DNA of 64,000 nt. Source: Anniella stebbinsi. Taxonomy: Eukaryota > Chordata > Lepidosauria > Squamata > Anniellidae. The stretch covers positions 187,123,654-187,187,653 of the forward strand of contig JARDYH010000001.1 of assembly GCA_029215795.1 (NCBI GenBank), written 5' to 3'. The position numbers were made by a program, and so were the translations under genes. Shown here in pieces: positions 32,217 through 44,532 of this stretch. Position 1 is the first letter of the stretch. Every line of letters starts with the position of its first letter. A model generated the notes under the pieces. That model had not been told where the DNA came from. It did no database searches and was given only the letters and a program-made list of their open reading frames with translations.

Positions 32217-32575
32217 TTTCAGTCAGTCAGTCAGTCAGTAAATTTTATTGTATATAGCCACCAGCCATTTATACACTTCTCATATACATGAAATTACATC
32301 CCTAGAGTCAACACTATTTACTCTCACATGCATGGCCAAAACCAGAAATTTCGCTGTTCTAAAAGTTACATATTTACTAAAATCACGCAATAAAAAACAC
32401 AACTTTTCAGCAATTGTTCTTCCAATTAGTTCTGTCAACAATGGGAGAATATAAATTTTCCTAATATCTGAGTAACTTTCAATCAGAACAAGAATTCTAA
32501 AGGAGCTATCCAAGGTGCAGAGCCCATGATCTGGGATTTGTAGTCTCCCCATTAGCAATGGTAGTGTACAAACCC
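32217..32575 (-). pseudogene. LINE C-terminal fragment with (TGAC)n tail
   Basis: The 92-codon minus frame (32558-32280) contains SDIRKIYILPLL, EKLCFLLRDF and TAKFLVLAMHVR, resembling the extreme C-terminus of vertebrate LINE ORF2 proteins. The 3' end is an (AGTC)n repeat at 32217-32241 on the plus strand. Clade uncertain. Confidence 0.5.
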
Positions 32576-32839
32576 CAGATCATGGCCAGCAGCTGATCAG
32601 ACCTGTGGGAGTACCAAGATGAAGTCCCACTTATTAAAAAAAATATGAGAACAATGCCTGGACTTGGTAGCACCACCTGAATCATGAATTGAAAATGATG
32701 GCTTTACAGGTGCTCTGCTCCAAATCATAATGACTTATTTCCAAGAAATCTGTTGGAATTCAATTAGGGTATTAAAAAAGAAGGAATTTCAACAGTGGAC
32801 TATTAACAATGGAAGTGTTTTGGGTGTTCGTTTTTTTAA

Positions 32840-33000
32840 AGAAAGAGTCTTATAGGTGGACAACCTACAGGCCTGCCCACCTATTGAGATTATCTTGAGA
32901 GACCCTCCCTCATGTATGTCCCCAAAACCCTGAGGTGGCACAAAGGAGAGAGCCTTCTTGATGGCTGTCCTTAGACTCTTGAATGACATCATGTCTAGGA
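32840..33000 (+). pseudogene. Old L2-like LINE fragment
   Basis: GGAGAGAGCCTTCTTGATGG, then CTGTCCTTAGACTCTTGAAT, a decayed form of the RTFSVVAPRLWN-type L2 C-terminus. Confidence 0.4.
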
Positions 33001-35540
33001 CCCGCGAACTTCTGTGAGTGGCCAGTCAGGAGCACACAATAAATGCCTCATGAAGAAAACAACCTCCGGCTGTGGTTTTCCCCTTTCAGATTCCATGTTT
33101 CGGCCCCAGAGCTCAGAATATCTGACTGTTTTTTAATTCAATGGAACAGCTGTACACTCTCACTGGGTATAGATCACCCATTGCACAGCTGTTCAGTAGC
33201 ATTTTGGGCTGGCTTTGTCCTGTATAGATAGCCCTAAACATTTCCTTCTCTATGTTACTTCTCAGTGCCTGTATGCTCTCGGAATCAACTTTATAATTTT
33301 AACACTCCCCTTTCAAGATAGTGTTGCCGTTGCCTCTCTTTCTTTTTCTTTGTCTTCTAAATTGGAGCTGTAGAGGAAACCCAATCACAACTGGGGCTGC
33401 AGTGAAGGTGGGTAGGAGTGCTCAACCCTTTCCACTTCACAAGTTCCCCAAGAACTTCCAACCCCAGCATTTGAAACTGGGAAAGGGGGACTTCCCATCT
33501 GCCTACAGAATGCTATGTGTATTCCTGAGGTTGGAAAATGGAGTCATTAGATGGAAAGCGGCAGCAATGCATGTGGAATACAGCTTAAAGGGAAACCATA
33601 ATGACTGGGTGCTGCTAAACAACCCATGTGTGGAAGCACCCACAGGGTGGCTTGCCTAAGGTGGCCACACAGTGAACTCATAGCAGACAAAAGATGCTGA
33701 CCAGAAATGTCCTGATTCACAGCTTACAATCTTTGCCACTGGGCTTCACCAGCTTCAGGTAGCCACTTGGAGCTAAGTTTTTAGTACCGTACACTGTGTA
33801 CTTCACTGACAGTTCCATCTCATGGTTTGGAGTGTCAAGTTCCTGTACTTCATTACTTAGACATGAATAATTGGGGTCACAGTCTAAGGGTTCCTTTCAC
33901 CAAGTAAACAATCAGCTTTTGGACTGAACTGGTATCTTAAAGAAAGGAGATAGTAAGAAAATAATTAATCCAAACAAAAGGATCCAATTTACAAAGGAGA
34001 CACTACTGTTGTTTTTACGTTGAGAGATCAGTTATTGGAGTCTTGTCAAGAAATACTCTTTGAACCCCCTGACTCCAAAATAATGAACAGTCACCCCAGA
34101 TTGTGAAACATACCCTATTAAATGGTTGTATCCGGATTAGTAACATTTTCTATACATTTTTTTATTTAGTGTGAAAGTCTAAAATGGAAAATGGCAGTAC
34201 TCACACAAAGTTTAAATGAAAAGCTTCATGTTCTTGGAAGATTTGTGAAAGGTAGTTAGAACCAATTCTGCGAGATACTGTGACACAGAGGTTTGGATCT
34301 AAAACTCTTGCACAAGGTCCCACCCAGATCATTCTACAAGTGTTTAGCCAAAGATTTATTTTGGAAGTTACAGCTGCGGAGTGAACTATTTGGGAATCTG
34401 AGTATGATAACTAGGGATGTCAGAGGAATCCGAACCAGATTCACATGAGTTTGAATTTCTATGAAACTAACCTGTGGATTCCATAGTGGAATGGCTTTTT
34501 TTGACTCATGCTGATTCCATGGACTTGCAAACCAATTTTTCACTTTGTGTGTGGGGCGTATTTGTTCTAATTTGCAAATGCACACTTGCGCATTAGCACT
34601 AATGTAAATGAATACTAGGGCAAATTAGCACAAGTACAATGAAATCCTGGTTTAAAATATCCGATTCCTTCAACAAGCAGCCGATGGAATGAAAGACACC
34701 TGACAATCTGCAAAACACAGACAGAATGGATTTAACAAAATCCATACATCCACACCTCCGGAACATCACATATATACATGAAAGTCGCATGAAAACAATA
34801 CAGGAATGAACTAGGCAAATGCTAAATGATTCCTCCCCTAGAAAAGCTCCAAGCTCTTTGGAACAGAGGAGGGCATTAGCTCCCTTCATGTATTATAGAT
34901 ATGGAACTCTCTTCACACGTAAGAGTGGTGGGAAAATGGACTGCCATTCTTACCCCCAACTCCCATGTGTTGAGCGTGAACATCTCAGCAGGGAAATCTA
35001 TGCACATAGAGATCTACAGAACCTGGAACTCTGGGATTGCATGGAAAGCCTGTGTGTGTAGAGCTCTGTGCCATAGATTTCTGTGCTCAGATGTCCAGGT
35101 TCAGCACTTGAACATCTGTTGGGACAGGCCCAGGGACACATGAGACTTTCTATGTGTAGAACCCCTTTCTATGTGTAGAACCCTCTTCCTGGTAGCAAGG
35201 AGGAAAATGGATCACATTTCCTGTCATAATCACAGCCATTGGGGAAAGGCCAAGCCTAAGATAGGACAGAAGTCTGAAGCTGTCTATAGGAAACAAAGTC
35301 TTATCATGTGAGTCTCTCTACAAATACCTCATATATTTCCTCGCTCAAATCTGAGTGGATGCAATGAGAAGAACATGAATGGTAGTGGAATGATTGTACA
35401 GCATAATCCCTTCCTTTCCCTGCTGGACTCTGAATAAGGGACAGCACAGAATGTTGACAGCATGCTGTGAATGAGGGACAGCACAGAAATTGGAAAAACA
35501 AAACCTTTGGTTGGTGCAGTGACCTCCAAACAACAACAGA
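33001..35540. other. Anonymous non-coding DNA
   Basis: No gene recognised. TAGGGATGTCAGAGGAATCC at 34413 resembles a truncated hAT end. The rest shows no repeat family I can name. Confidence 0.3.
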
Positions 35541-36330
35541 ATGAAATTTAATGGGGATAAATGCCAAGTTCTACACCTAGGAAAAAGAAACCAAATACAC
35601 AGTTACAAGATGGGGGATACTTGGCTCAGCAATACTACAAGCAAGAAGGATCTTGGAATTGTCGTAGATCACAAGCTGAATATGAGCCAACACTGTGATG
35701 TGGCTGCAAAAAAAGCAAATACTCTTTTGGGATGCATTAATAGAATTATTGCTTCAAATCGCACGAGGTACTGGTTCCCCTCTATTCGGCACTGGTTAGG
35801 CCTCATCTTGAGTATTGTGTCCAGTTCTGGGCACCACACTTCAAGAAGGATGCAGCTAGGCTGGAGGGGGTTCAGAGGAGGGCAACGAGGATGATCAGGG
35901 GTCTGGAAACAAAGCACTGTGAGGAGACACTGAAAAAACTGGGCATGTTTAGCCTGGAGAAGAGAAGATTGAGGGGAGACATGATAGCACTCTTCAAATA
36001 CTTAAAAGATTGTCACACAGAGGAGGGCCAGGATCTCTTCTCGATCAACTCAGAATGCAGGACACGGAATAATGGGCTCAAGTTACAGGAAGCCAGATTC
36101 CGACTGGACATCAGGAAAAATGTCTTGACTGTTAGAGCAGTATGACAATGGAACCAATTACCCAGGGAGGCAGTGGGCAATTCCCACCCTAAAGGCCTTC
36201 AAAATGCAGCTCGACAGCCATCTTTCAGGTATGCTTTAAGGTGGATTCCTGCATTGAGCAGGGGGTTGGACTCAATAGCCTTATAGGCCCCTTCCAACTC
36301 TACTATTCTATGATTCTATGACTCTGTAAT
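35541..36330 (+). pseudogene. CR1 LINE, 5'-truncated, with complete 3' end
   Basis: It encodes [56 protein letters not shown], then after frameshifts [20 protein letters not shown] and [19 protein letters not shown]. The 3' end is GGGGGTTGGACTCAATAGCC and ATTCTATGATTCTATGA. At 35616 it preserves the unoccupied version of the hAT target at 31129 (TTGGCTCA for TTGGCTAA). Confidence 0.9.
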
Positions 36331-36360
36331 TATACTCTCTCCCATCCCCTTTGTTTTCAG

Positions 36361-36780
36361 GGAAGCGCAGCCCACAATGGAGGCACCTCCTCTCAAGTCA
36401 AAATACTGGTTTTGATTCATGAAGCCCTAAATGGCCTGGGACCACTTTCCATGTCCAGCAGTCCATGCACTGTGCCAGGCATCCTCACTTTCAGAGGTTA
36501 GGTAGGTGGCTCCCAGGGACAGGGATTTCTCTGTAGCGACACCCTGACTTTGGAACACCTTCCACAGACACATTGGCTTATTGCTGACTTGGTCACATTA
36601 AGCAAATACTATTTGAATTTCTCAAGATTTGAGCTGCTGGGTTCATGGCCATAATTCTGATTTCTATTGAATTTTGGATGTAACATTAACAATCATTGGT
36701 TATGTTTATTACTTTTATCTTGTTATAAGCAGTCTTGGAGTTGGAGAGCATCTGCAGAAAAGTGTGGAATACATTTCTTA
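36361..36780 (+). pseudogene. Old L2-like LINE 3' fragment
   Basis: Decayed VLIHEALNGLGP followed by a DTLTLEHLP-type stretch and a tail TTGGAGTTGGAGAGCATCTG. No intact frame. Confidence 0.45.
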
Positions 36781-38015
36781 AAAGGTTGGTAAATGCCCTT
36801 TGAAGGGACTATTTACAGGTTAAGTCTGACAGAACATCCAATCTCTAACATATACTTTTGTTACTTTTTAGGGATAGCAGTAAAGATTCCTAGTGAAAAT
36901 TATAAATAATCTTCATACTTCAGCAGTGCCTATTAGCCTCTTTGACAGTTCATTTGTATTTCCAGTGTAAGGGGAAATCAAGTACTTGCAAGGTTGTGGA
37001 AAATTAACCTAATGAGAAGGGCTCTTGTAGATAGCATTGTAAAAGGAAGCAAGGCCTTTAAAAGATATCTCCGGACCATTGTCTAGTTAAGGTGGTACCT
37101 AAAAAGGAAGTGAGATGGACATTAAGTAAGAGAAACAAGGAGAAAGCCTCTTTAATCAGTCAGATGCATCTCATGGAATAAAAATGCTAGCAAGCACTCA
37201 GTTCCAGCCTTCTGCTTCAACAAACACACCGCTGCAATTTTTCAGATTTTGTCTCCTATCTCTTGATCACTTCCTCTGGTAGGATGTAAAGCATTCTCAA
37301 GCCCCTTCCTCTCCTCATAAGCAGAACATGGCCCTGACAAGCAGGGCTTCATACACTGACCTTGGGTGAGATATTCACTCCTCCAAAGGGGAAAGCATCG
37401 GCATTCCAGAGGAAACACCTTACAGCGGCTGGCTTGAACTCAATTCTCCATGCAGGACTTGAATTTCTGAACCGTGAAATTGTGATATCCCTGCATGAGT
37501 TTTGCCTCTAAGGTTAAAACAATATAAGCTAAGATTCTGTATTGGTCTCACAGTGCAAAGTGTGTGAGGGGAAGAAACTTAACCACTCGGGGAGGTAGTG
37601 TTTTATATTCACTACTTTGCAGTACACAAAATTATTCCAAGTACAGATTCTTCTGAATGTTATTTCACACTATCCTGAGTGAATCAGAGTGGCTACTACA
37701 CTCAGTATCAAATATATAAAAAAATCTCACTGTATCATAAGAAACAGTATTGATGTAGATAACTCTTGATGGCATGGTTGCAATCAAAGTCACAGTTGCT
37801 GGGAGCTATGCGGCCTATGTTTTGTATTGTTCAAGGAGATGTAAAATTTCCAGAAATATTGAAACAATAGGGGAACCAAAATATCCAGAAAAATTGAAAA
37901 AATGCAATATTAGCACTTTTTATAGATTGAAAGTCACTTTGTTACTTTAGGAACATAAAAAGGAATTATGTACAATTGGTTTGGCATAAAATTATCACAT
38001 TTGGTATATTAAAAG
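36781..38015. other. Anonymous non-coding DNA; ends in the target site of the next element
   Basis: AT-rich. ATTAAAAG at 38008-38015 is the left duplication of the element at 38016. Confidence 0.4.
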
Positions 38016-39580
38016 TAGGGGTGTGCACGGACCCCCCGGATCGGATCGGGACCCGGATCGGGACCTCCAATTTTGTCCCGGACCGGTTCGGACAAAATCG
38101 GAGGCCCCCCGGACCGGATCGAGTCCGATCCCGACCCAAAAATCGTAAATTTTTGGATCGGCCGCCATTTTTTTCCCCATAGACTTGCATTGCAATGCAA
38201 GTCTATGAGGAAAAAATGGCGGTGGGTGGCTGAGGGGGGGCCTAACTCCCTCCCCCCCCGGGGCCGTCCGCTGTGGACGGCCCCGGCAGGTAAGCCCCCT
38301 CCCCCGCGCTCCCTACCCCCCCTGGGGCCGCCCGCTTCCATCCGCTGGCGCCCGCGGGCGCCAGCGGATAGAAGCGGACGGCTCCGGGGGGGGGTAAGCC
38401 CCCTTCCCCGCCACTGCTTACCTTCTCGGCCCGTCCGCTCCCGTCCGGCGCCGGCGGCTACTACCAGCGGGCTCCGCGGCCTACTCTCGAGTAGCGTGCC
38501 GGGTGATGACATCACCCGGCGCGCCACCCTGGAGTAGGCCGCGGAGCCTGCTGGTAGTAGTAGGCGCCGGCGCCGGGACGGGAGCCGCCGGGACGGGAAG
38601 GTAAGGGCCCCCCTCCCCCCTCCGCGCGCCCCCTCCTCCCCTCCACGCACCCCCTGCTTACCTTCCCGGCCCGGCGGCTCCCGTCCGGCGCCGGCGCCTA
38701 CTACTACCAGCAGGCTCCGCGGCCTGCTCTAGAGTAGCGCGCCGGGTGATGACATCACCCGGCGCGCCACCCTAGAGCAGGCCGCGGAGCCTGCTGGTAG
38801 TAGTAGGCGCCGGCGCCGGGACGGGAGCTGCCGGGACGGGAAGGTAAGGGCCCCCCTCCCCCCTCCGCGCGCCCCCTCCTCCCCTCCACACACCCCCTGC
38901 TTACCTTCCCGTCCCGGCGGCTCCCGTCCGGCGCCGGCGCCTACTACTACCAGCAGGCTCCGCGGCCTGCTCTAGAGTAGCGCGCCGGGTGATGACATCA
39001 CCCGGCGCGCCACCCTAGAGCAGGCCGCGGAGCCTGCTGGTAGTAGTAGGCGCCGGCGCCGGGACGGGAGCCGCCGGGACGGGAAGGTAAGGGCCCTCCT
39101 CCCCCCTCCGCGCGCCCCCTCCTCCCCTCCACGCACCCCCTGCTTACCTTCTCGGCCCGTCCGCTCCCGTCCGGGGCCGGCGGCTACCACCAGCAGGCTC
39201 CGCGGCCTGCTCTAGAGTAGCGCGCCGGGTGATGACATCACCCGGCGCGCCACCCTAGAGCAGGCCGCGGAGCCCGCTGGTAGTAGCTGCTAGTGCCGGA
39301 CGGGAGCGGACGGGCCGAGAAGGTAAGCGCCCCCCTCCTCCCCCCCCGCTGTCCACTTTCATCGGCAGGCGCCCGCTGGCGCCCGCCAATGGAAGCGGCG
39401 GTGGGCGCCAGTGGGCGCCCGCCGATCCGCCGATCCGCCGAACCGGTTCGGAGCCTTTTCGGACCGGTTCGGATTGGATCGGCCGATCCAGCTGCGGGAT
39501 CGGAAATCGGATAATTTATCCGATTTCCCACTGGACCGGACTCGGATCGTGGATCGGGTCCGATCCAGTGCACATCCCTA
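38016..39580. mobile_element. GC-rich hAT non-autonomous element, 1565 bp, four palindromic modules
   Basis: TAGGGGTGTGCA left, TAGGGATGTGCA inward on the right, ATTAAAAG duplicated at 38008-38015 and 39581-39588. A 30-bp perfect palindrome lies at 38178-38207. The first 200 bp are nearly identical to the element at 61987, so both are young. No transposase. Confidence 0.94.
38410..39330. repeat. Tandem array of four ~242-bp palindromic modules with outward splice donors
   Basis: GGGTGATGACATCACCC occurs at 38501, 38744, 38987 and 39227 (spacing 243, 243, 240). Each is the centre of a long palindrome. Plus-strand donors AAG|GTAAG start at 38601, 38844, 39087 and 39323; minus-strand donors (CTTAC) lie at 38417, 38657, 38900 and 39143. 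Central palindrome arms carry GCGCGCCGGG and AGTAGTAGGCGCC. Confidence 0.9.
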
Positions 39581-39829
39581 ATTAAAAGTACAGTGTAATC
39601 AAACAATTATTACAAATTGAATTTACTTTTTTAAATTTTTCCTCTTTTTTTTGTAACAAATGGAGCTACAAGCTCCTGAACTGTAAGGAACACCTGAACT
39701 GTAAGGAACCTCTTTGGTTTTGCCAGTTTATGAGGAGCAGTCAACAACCATTTAAAAAAAAATCCAGAAGAAACCATCAATTAGTAACAAAGAAAATTAT
39801 TTAATTCTGAAATACAAATCCGCTTGTGA

Positions 39830-40154
39830 GGTTGTTGTATGATGTGTTCAATAGCAAAAAAATGTCAAGGATTCAGGTGAATGATTACTGCTTACAAAAT
39901 GTGATGTTAGAGGGGCTTCCATATTTAGATCGCAGATTTTACTTTTATGTTCAATAATTCTTGTTCTCAAAGGTCTTGAAGTTTGTCCTACATATATCTT
40001 CAAACATAAACACACATGATGACATAAATAACATTCATAATGGAATACGTAGAAAAAGATCTCAAAAAGTATTTACTATTGTCCACTGGGTTAGCAAAGA
40101 TCTTATGCTGCACAGATTGTGGACAACAATTACAGTGTCCCCATTTGTAATTAC
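39830..40154 (-). pseudogene. Penelope-like element: zinc-binding linker and GIY-YIG domain, broken
   Basis: On the minus strand from 40154 the frame reads NYKWGHCNCCPQ, then YSIMNVIYVIMC; after one frameshift near 39998 it continues CLKIYVGQTSRPLRTRIIEH (YVG is the second half of the GIY-YIG core; R and E follow as in PLE endonucleases). It ends near 39830 with SHFVSSNHSPESLTFF. The upstream part of the same frame lies beyond the hAT insertion, at 43475-43319. Known role: endonuclease part of Penelope-like retroelements. Dead: one frameshift here and a stop upstream. Confidence 0.82.
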
Positions 40155-41100
40155 TAGGGGTGTGCATCGGATCGGATCCGATCCACGATCCGAATCCGAT
40201 CCGACCCAAAATCGGGAAAATCCGATCCGATCCGATCCGATCCGACCAACCTCCGATCCGATCCGATCCGATCCGATGAGGTCCGATCCGGATCGGACGC
40301 CATTTTGAATGCTTTTTCCCATAGCCAAGTATTGTTTTACAAAAACGCCTATAACTTTTTCATTTTTAAAGATAGAAGGATGAAACTTGGGGACATTGTA
40401 GACTGGTTAGGGATAGTTATCTGTGAGAAATTTCAGAAAGATTGGTGCATGCGTTTTGTGGCAATTAATTTTTTAATAAATACCCAGGAATGCTTATAAC
40501 TTTGTCATTTTTAAAGTTACAAACATGAAACTTTGCCACATTGTAGGAGGTACCTTGGGACCTATGTGTGTGAAATTTCAGAAACATAGGTGCTTGCCTT
40601 GTGTGGCAATTAATTTTAGAAAAATGGGTAGTAGTGGGGTAAATACAGTTACGCCTCCCATTTTTTTATTTTTTAAGATACAAACAGGAAACTTGGGCAC
40701 ATTACAGATACCACTTGCCTTGATATGTGAGTGAAATTTCAGAAACATTGGAGCTTGCCTTGTGTGGCAATTAAGTTTTGAAACAATGAGGAAAGAAACA
40801 CCTATAACTTTGTCATTTTTAAAGTTACACACATGAAACTTTGCCACATTGTAGGTGGTACCTTGGGACCTATGTGTGTAAAATTTCAGAAACATAGGTG
40901 CTTGCCTTGTGTGGCAATTAATTTTAGAAAAATGGGTAGTAGTGGGGTAAATACAGTTACGCCTCCCATTTTTTTAGTTTTGAAGATACAAACAGGAAAC
41001 TTGGGCACATTACAGGGAACACTTCACTTGATATGTGTGTAAAATTTCAGAAACATTGGTGCTTGCCTGGTGTGGCAATTAATTTTTGAAACAATGAGGG

Positions 41101-41216
41101 ATTCATTGGACAGCACTTGCCCATAAGGATTCATTGGACAGTACTTTCCCATAGGGAATCATTGCATTGCACTTTCCCATAGGGAATCATTGCATTGCAC
41201 TTTCCCACTGAGAAAT
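41101..41216. repeat. ~31-bp tandem repeat inside the left arm
   Basis: Four units of the type CCCATAGGGAATCATTGCAT interrupt the module series and are absent from the right arm. Confidence 0.85.
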
Positions 41217-41879
41217 ACAGTTATGCCTCCCACATTTTTATTTTTGAAGATACAAACAGGAAACTTGGGCACATTGTAGACTGGTTAGGGATAGTTATCT
41301 GTGAGAAATTTCAGAAAGATTGGTGCATGCGTTTTGTGGCAATTAATTTTTTAATAAATACCCAGGAATGCCTATAACTTTGTCATTTTTAAAGTTACAC
41401 ACATGAAACTTTGCCACATTGTAGGAGGTACCTTGGGACCTATGTGTGCTAAATTTCAAAAACGTAGGTGCTTGCCTTGTATGGCAATTAATTTTAGAAA
41501 AATGGGTAGTAGTGGGGTAAATACAGTTACGCCTCCCATTTTTTTATTTTTTAAGATACAAACAGGAAACATGGGCACATTACAGGGAACACTTCACTTG
41601 ATAGGTGTGTAAAATTTCCGAAAGCTGGGTCCAGGCATGTGGTGGCAATTAATTTTTGAAACAATGAGGAAAGAAACGCCTATAACTTTTTTATTTTAAA
41701 AGTTAGAAGTCTGAACATTGCTCACTTTGTAGATGGGTTAGGGGTAGATATGTGTCAGAAATTTCAGAATGATAGGTCCAGGCATTTGATGGCTATGGAA
41801 TTTTTAGATTAAATGTTTCAAAAAATGTTCCACAGAGGCCAGGTCTTCCTTTCCTCCCCCTCCCGCTTCCCGCGAAGAA

Positions 41880-42035
41880 AAGGAAACACTGTCTCGTCTC
41901 GATCCCTTTGATCCTTGCTAGTATCCATTACAGGGCTCGTGTCTGCTTTCCTACTTTCACTTTTTTACTCAAGCAGACACAAGCCCTGTAATGGATACTA
42001 GCAAGGATCAAAGGGATCGAGACGAGACAGTGTTT
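41880..42035. other. Centre of the second fold-back element
   Basis: GATCCCTTTGATCCTTGCTA and the mirror TAGCAAGGATCAAAGGGATC flank a loop of about 25 bp (TTTCCTACTTTCACTTTTTT then ACTCAA). The same blocks lie much farther apart in the element at 11586. Confidence 0.85.
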
Positions 42036-43318
42036 CCTTTTCTTCGCGGGAAGCGGGAGGGGAAGACCTGGCCTCTGTAGAAATTTTTTTGAAACATGTA
42101 ATTTAAAAATTCCATAGCCATCAAATGCCTGGACCTATCATTCTGAAATTTCTGACACATATCTACCCCTAACCCATCTACAAAGTGAGCAATGTTCAGA
42201 CTTCTAACTTTTAAAATAAAAAAGTTATAGGCGTTTCTTTCCTCATTGTTTCAAAAATTAATTGCCACCACATGCCTGGACCCAGCTGTCTGAAATTTTA
42301 CACACCTATCAAGTGAAGTGTTCCCTGTAATGTGCCCATGTTTCCTGTTTGTATCTTAAAAAATAAAAAAATGGGAGGCGTAACTGTATTTACCCCACTA
42401 CTACCCATTTTTCTAAAATTAATTGCCATACAAGGCAAGCACCTACGTTTTTGAAATTTCACACACATAGGTCCCAAGGTACCACCTACAATGTGGCAAA
42501 GTTTCATGTGTGTAACTTTACAAATGACAAAGTTATAGGCATTCCTGGGTATTTATTAAAAAATTAATTGCCACACAAGGCAAGCACCTACGTTTCCGAA
42601 ATTTCATACACATGGGTCCCAAGGTACCACCTACAATGTGGCAAAGTTTCATGTGTGTAACTTTAAAAATGACAAAGTTATAGGTGTTTCTTTCCTCAGT
42701 GTTTCAAAAATTAATTGCCACACAAGGAAAGCTCCAATGTTTCTGAAATTTCACTCACATATCAAGGCAAGTGGTACCTGTAATGTGCCCAAGTTTCCTG
42801 TTTGTATCTTAAAAAATAAAAAAATGGGAGGCGTAACTGTATTTACCCCACTACTACCTATTTTTCTAAAATTAATTGCCACACAAGGCAAGCACCTATG
42901 TTTCTGAAATTTCACACACATAGGTCCCAAGGTACCTCCTACAATGTGGCAAAGTTTCATGTTTGTAACTTTAAAAATGACAAAGTTATAAGCATTCCTG
43001 GGTATTTATTAAAAAATTAATTGCCACAAAACGCATGCACCAATCTTTCTGAAATTTCTCACAGATAACTATCCCTAACCAGTCTACAATGTGCCCAAGT
43101 TTCATCCTTCTATCTTTAAAAATGAAAAAGTTATAGGCGTTTTTGTAAAACAATACTTGGCTATGGGAAAAAGCATTCAAAATGGCGTCCGATCCGGATC
43201 GGACATCTGGTCCGATCCGATCCGACCAGCCTCCGATCCAATCCGATCCGATCCGACCCCCCAGGTCCGATTCCGATCCGCTATCCGATCCGATCCGGGG
43301 GGTCAGTGCACATCCCTA

Positions 43319-43475
43319 GTAATTACCATTGTTTCCTGTGGTGTGAAAAACTGGATCTAAGAAATCCGAAAGGGCCAGCTTATCTTTCAAGTTCGGAGTT
43401 CTTCATAAGCCCACAATTGGAACGATCTTGCAGCCTGGAATATCTTGAATTATGTGCATAATATGGGTTGTATAT
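43319..43475 (-). pseudogene. Penelope-like element, upstream part of the broken frame
   Basis: The minus-strand frame reads DIPGCKIVPIVGL, a stop (TGA), RTPNLKDKLALSDF, then DPVFHTTGNNGN, running into the target duplication. The NLKDKL motif ahead of the Cys linker is characteristic of PLEs. It joins in frame with 40154 downward. Confidence 0.8.
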
Positions 43476-43834
43476 TTTTGTAATGAAATAACGTTTATAT
43501 AATATGTACTACATCAATTGTATAGCATGTAGCATACCTATATGTTAAAATTGCGAGCAACATCCATATGTGTTAAAATTACACCAATTTAGGTTCAATA
43601 ATTGTATTAATTGTATACAAGTTTTGGGTGATCTATAACAAATAAGATAAATATAAAAAGTTATTTGAATCTATGTATTATAGGTCCTTTATCTTTACCG
43701 AAGTAAGTATATGAACACTTTGTCTTAAACATTTTATTCATCAATGCTAAAATAAATATTCCACAATCCATTTTTTCTTCATTATTCCAATTTATGCCTG
43801 GTTAGGTGATTATGCAGAAGCGCATTTACGCCTA
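43476..43834. other. AT-rich anonymous DNA
   Basis: May include further decayed Penelope-like sequence, but I cannot trace the frame. Confidence 0.35.
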
Positions 43835-44105
43835 ATACCTCTGTACGAGAGGCGGTGAAGCGCATTACTGGATGACTGAAATGCGATTTAAACTGTTGAC
43901 GTGCGGAGAATCGCTTGTTCACATAGTCAAAATGCGCTTTAACGGCCAGAGCAAAATAAAACTCGCAATTTAACGTGCATTTGATAATGCGCATAATCGG
44001 AGAGAAAACGCGCCTCTACGCCCGATTTGCGCTCCGTTCTTGTAGAGGTAAATTTTTAATGCACCTTGAAAGAGCTTTAAATGCCTCTTGTAGAGGCAGC
44101 CTTAG
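43835..44105. mobile_element. Possible MITE rich in GCGCATT motifs
   Basis: The left TACCTCTGTACGAGAGGCGG and the right end inward GCTGCCTCTACAAGAGGCAT are imperfect inverted repeats. Between them GCGC/GCGCATT motifs recur at least six times in otherwise AT-rich DNA. Confidence 0.45.
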
Positions 44106-44468
44106 GGGGAAAATCCAGGGGAAAACTGCCTTTTTTCCATTTTTCCCCCCAGGCCTTCAGATAGCTAATTGTTCCTCGTAGGTGTTGGATGCTGCAGCAA
44201 AAGGCCATATCCAGAAGAGAGGCCTAAAGCCTGAAGTCTACTGCAGCTGCTCTCTGGTGCTACTGCTGCACATGTGTATGCTTGAAAGGGGGGGGGGGTC
44301 AGAAAAGCCCTGTGACTGAAACAGATCTATTTTGGATCAGACTGGATTTCAGTGAGTGCCTGGGTTCGTTCTAAAATGAATCCTGAGGGGAGATAGATGC
44401 ATGGAAGCTGGTGTCCAAATTGTGGATTTTGACCTATCCCTAGTTAATGGTTAATATCCAGTAGGGGT

Positions 44469-44532
44469 GTTAGAATTATAGTGAACCAGAGCCACTCCAT
44501 TTTGTGGCTCTGGTTCTTACTATAATTCTAAC
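44469..44532. repeat. Hairpin, 27-bp arms
   Basis: GTTAGAATTATAGTGAACC..GCCAC (44469-44495) pairs with 44505-44532 with a 2-nt bulge and a 9-nt loop. Preceded by TAGGGGTGT, so it could be a small hAT-derived MITE; small-RNA origin is only a possibility. Confidence 0.6.

Larger units (their letters stand above)
40155..43318. mobile_element. Fold-back hAT element, 3164 bp, perfect palindromic 8-bp duplication
   Basis: TAGGGGTGTGCA left, TAGGGATGTGCA inward on the right, GTAATTAC duplicated at 40147-40154 and 43319-43326. Arms of ~145/160-bp modules meet at a short centre near 41960. Left end of the GGATCGGATCC type and right end of the CACTGACCCCCCGG type, as in the element at 11586, but without the CpG-rich cargo. 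Left arm is longer (about 1800 versus 1350 bp) because of extra modules and a 31-bp tandem repeat. Confidence 0.93.
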
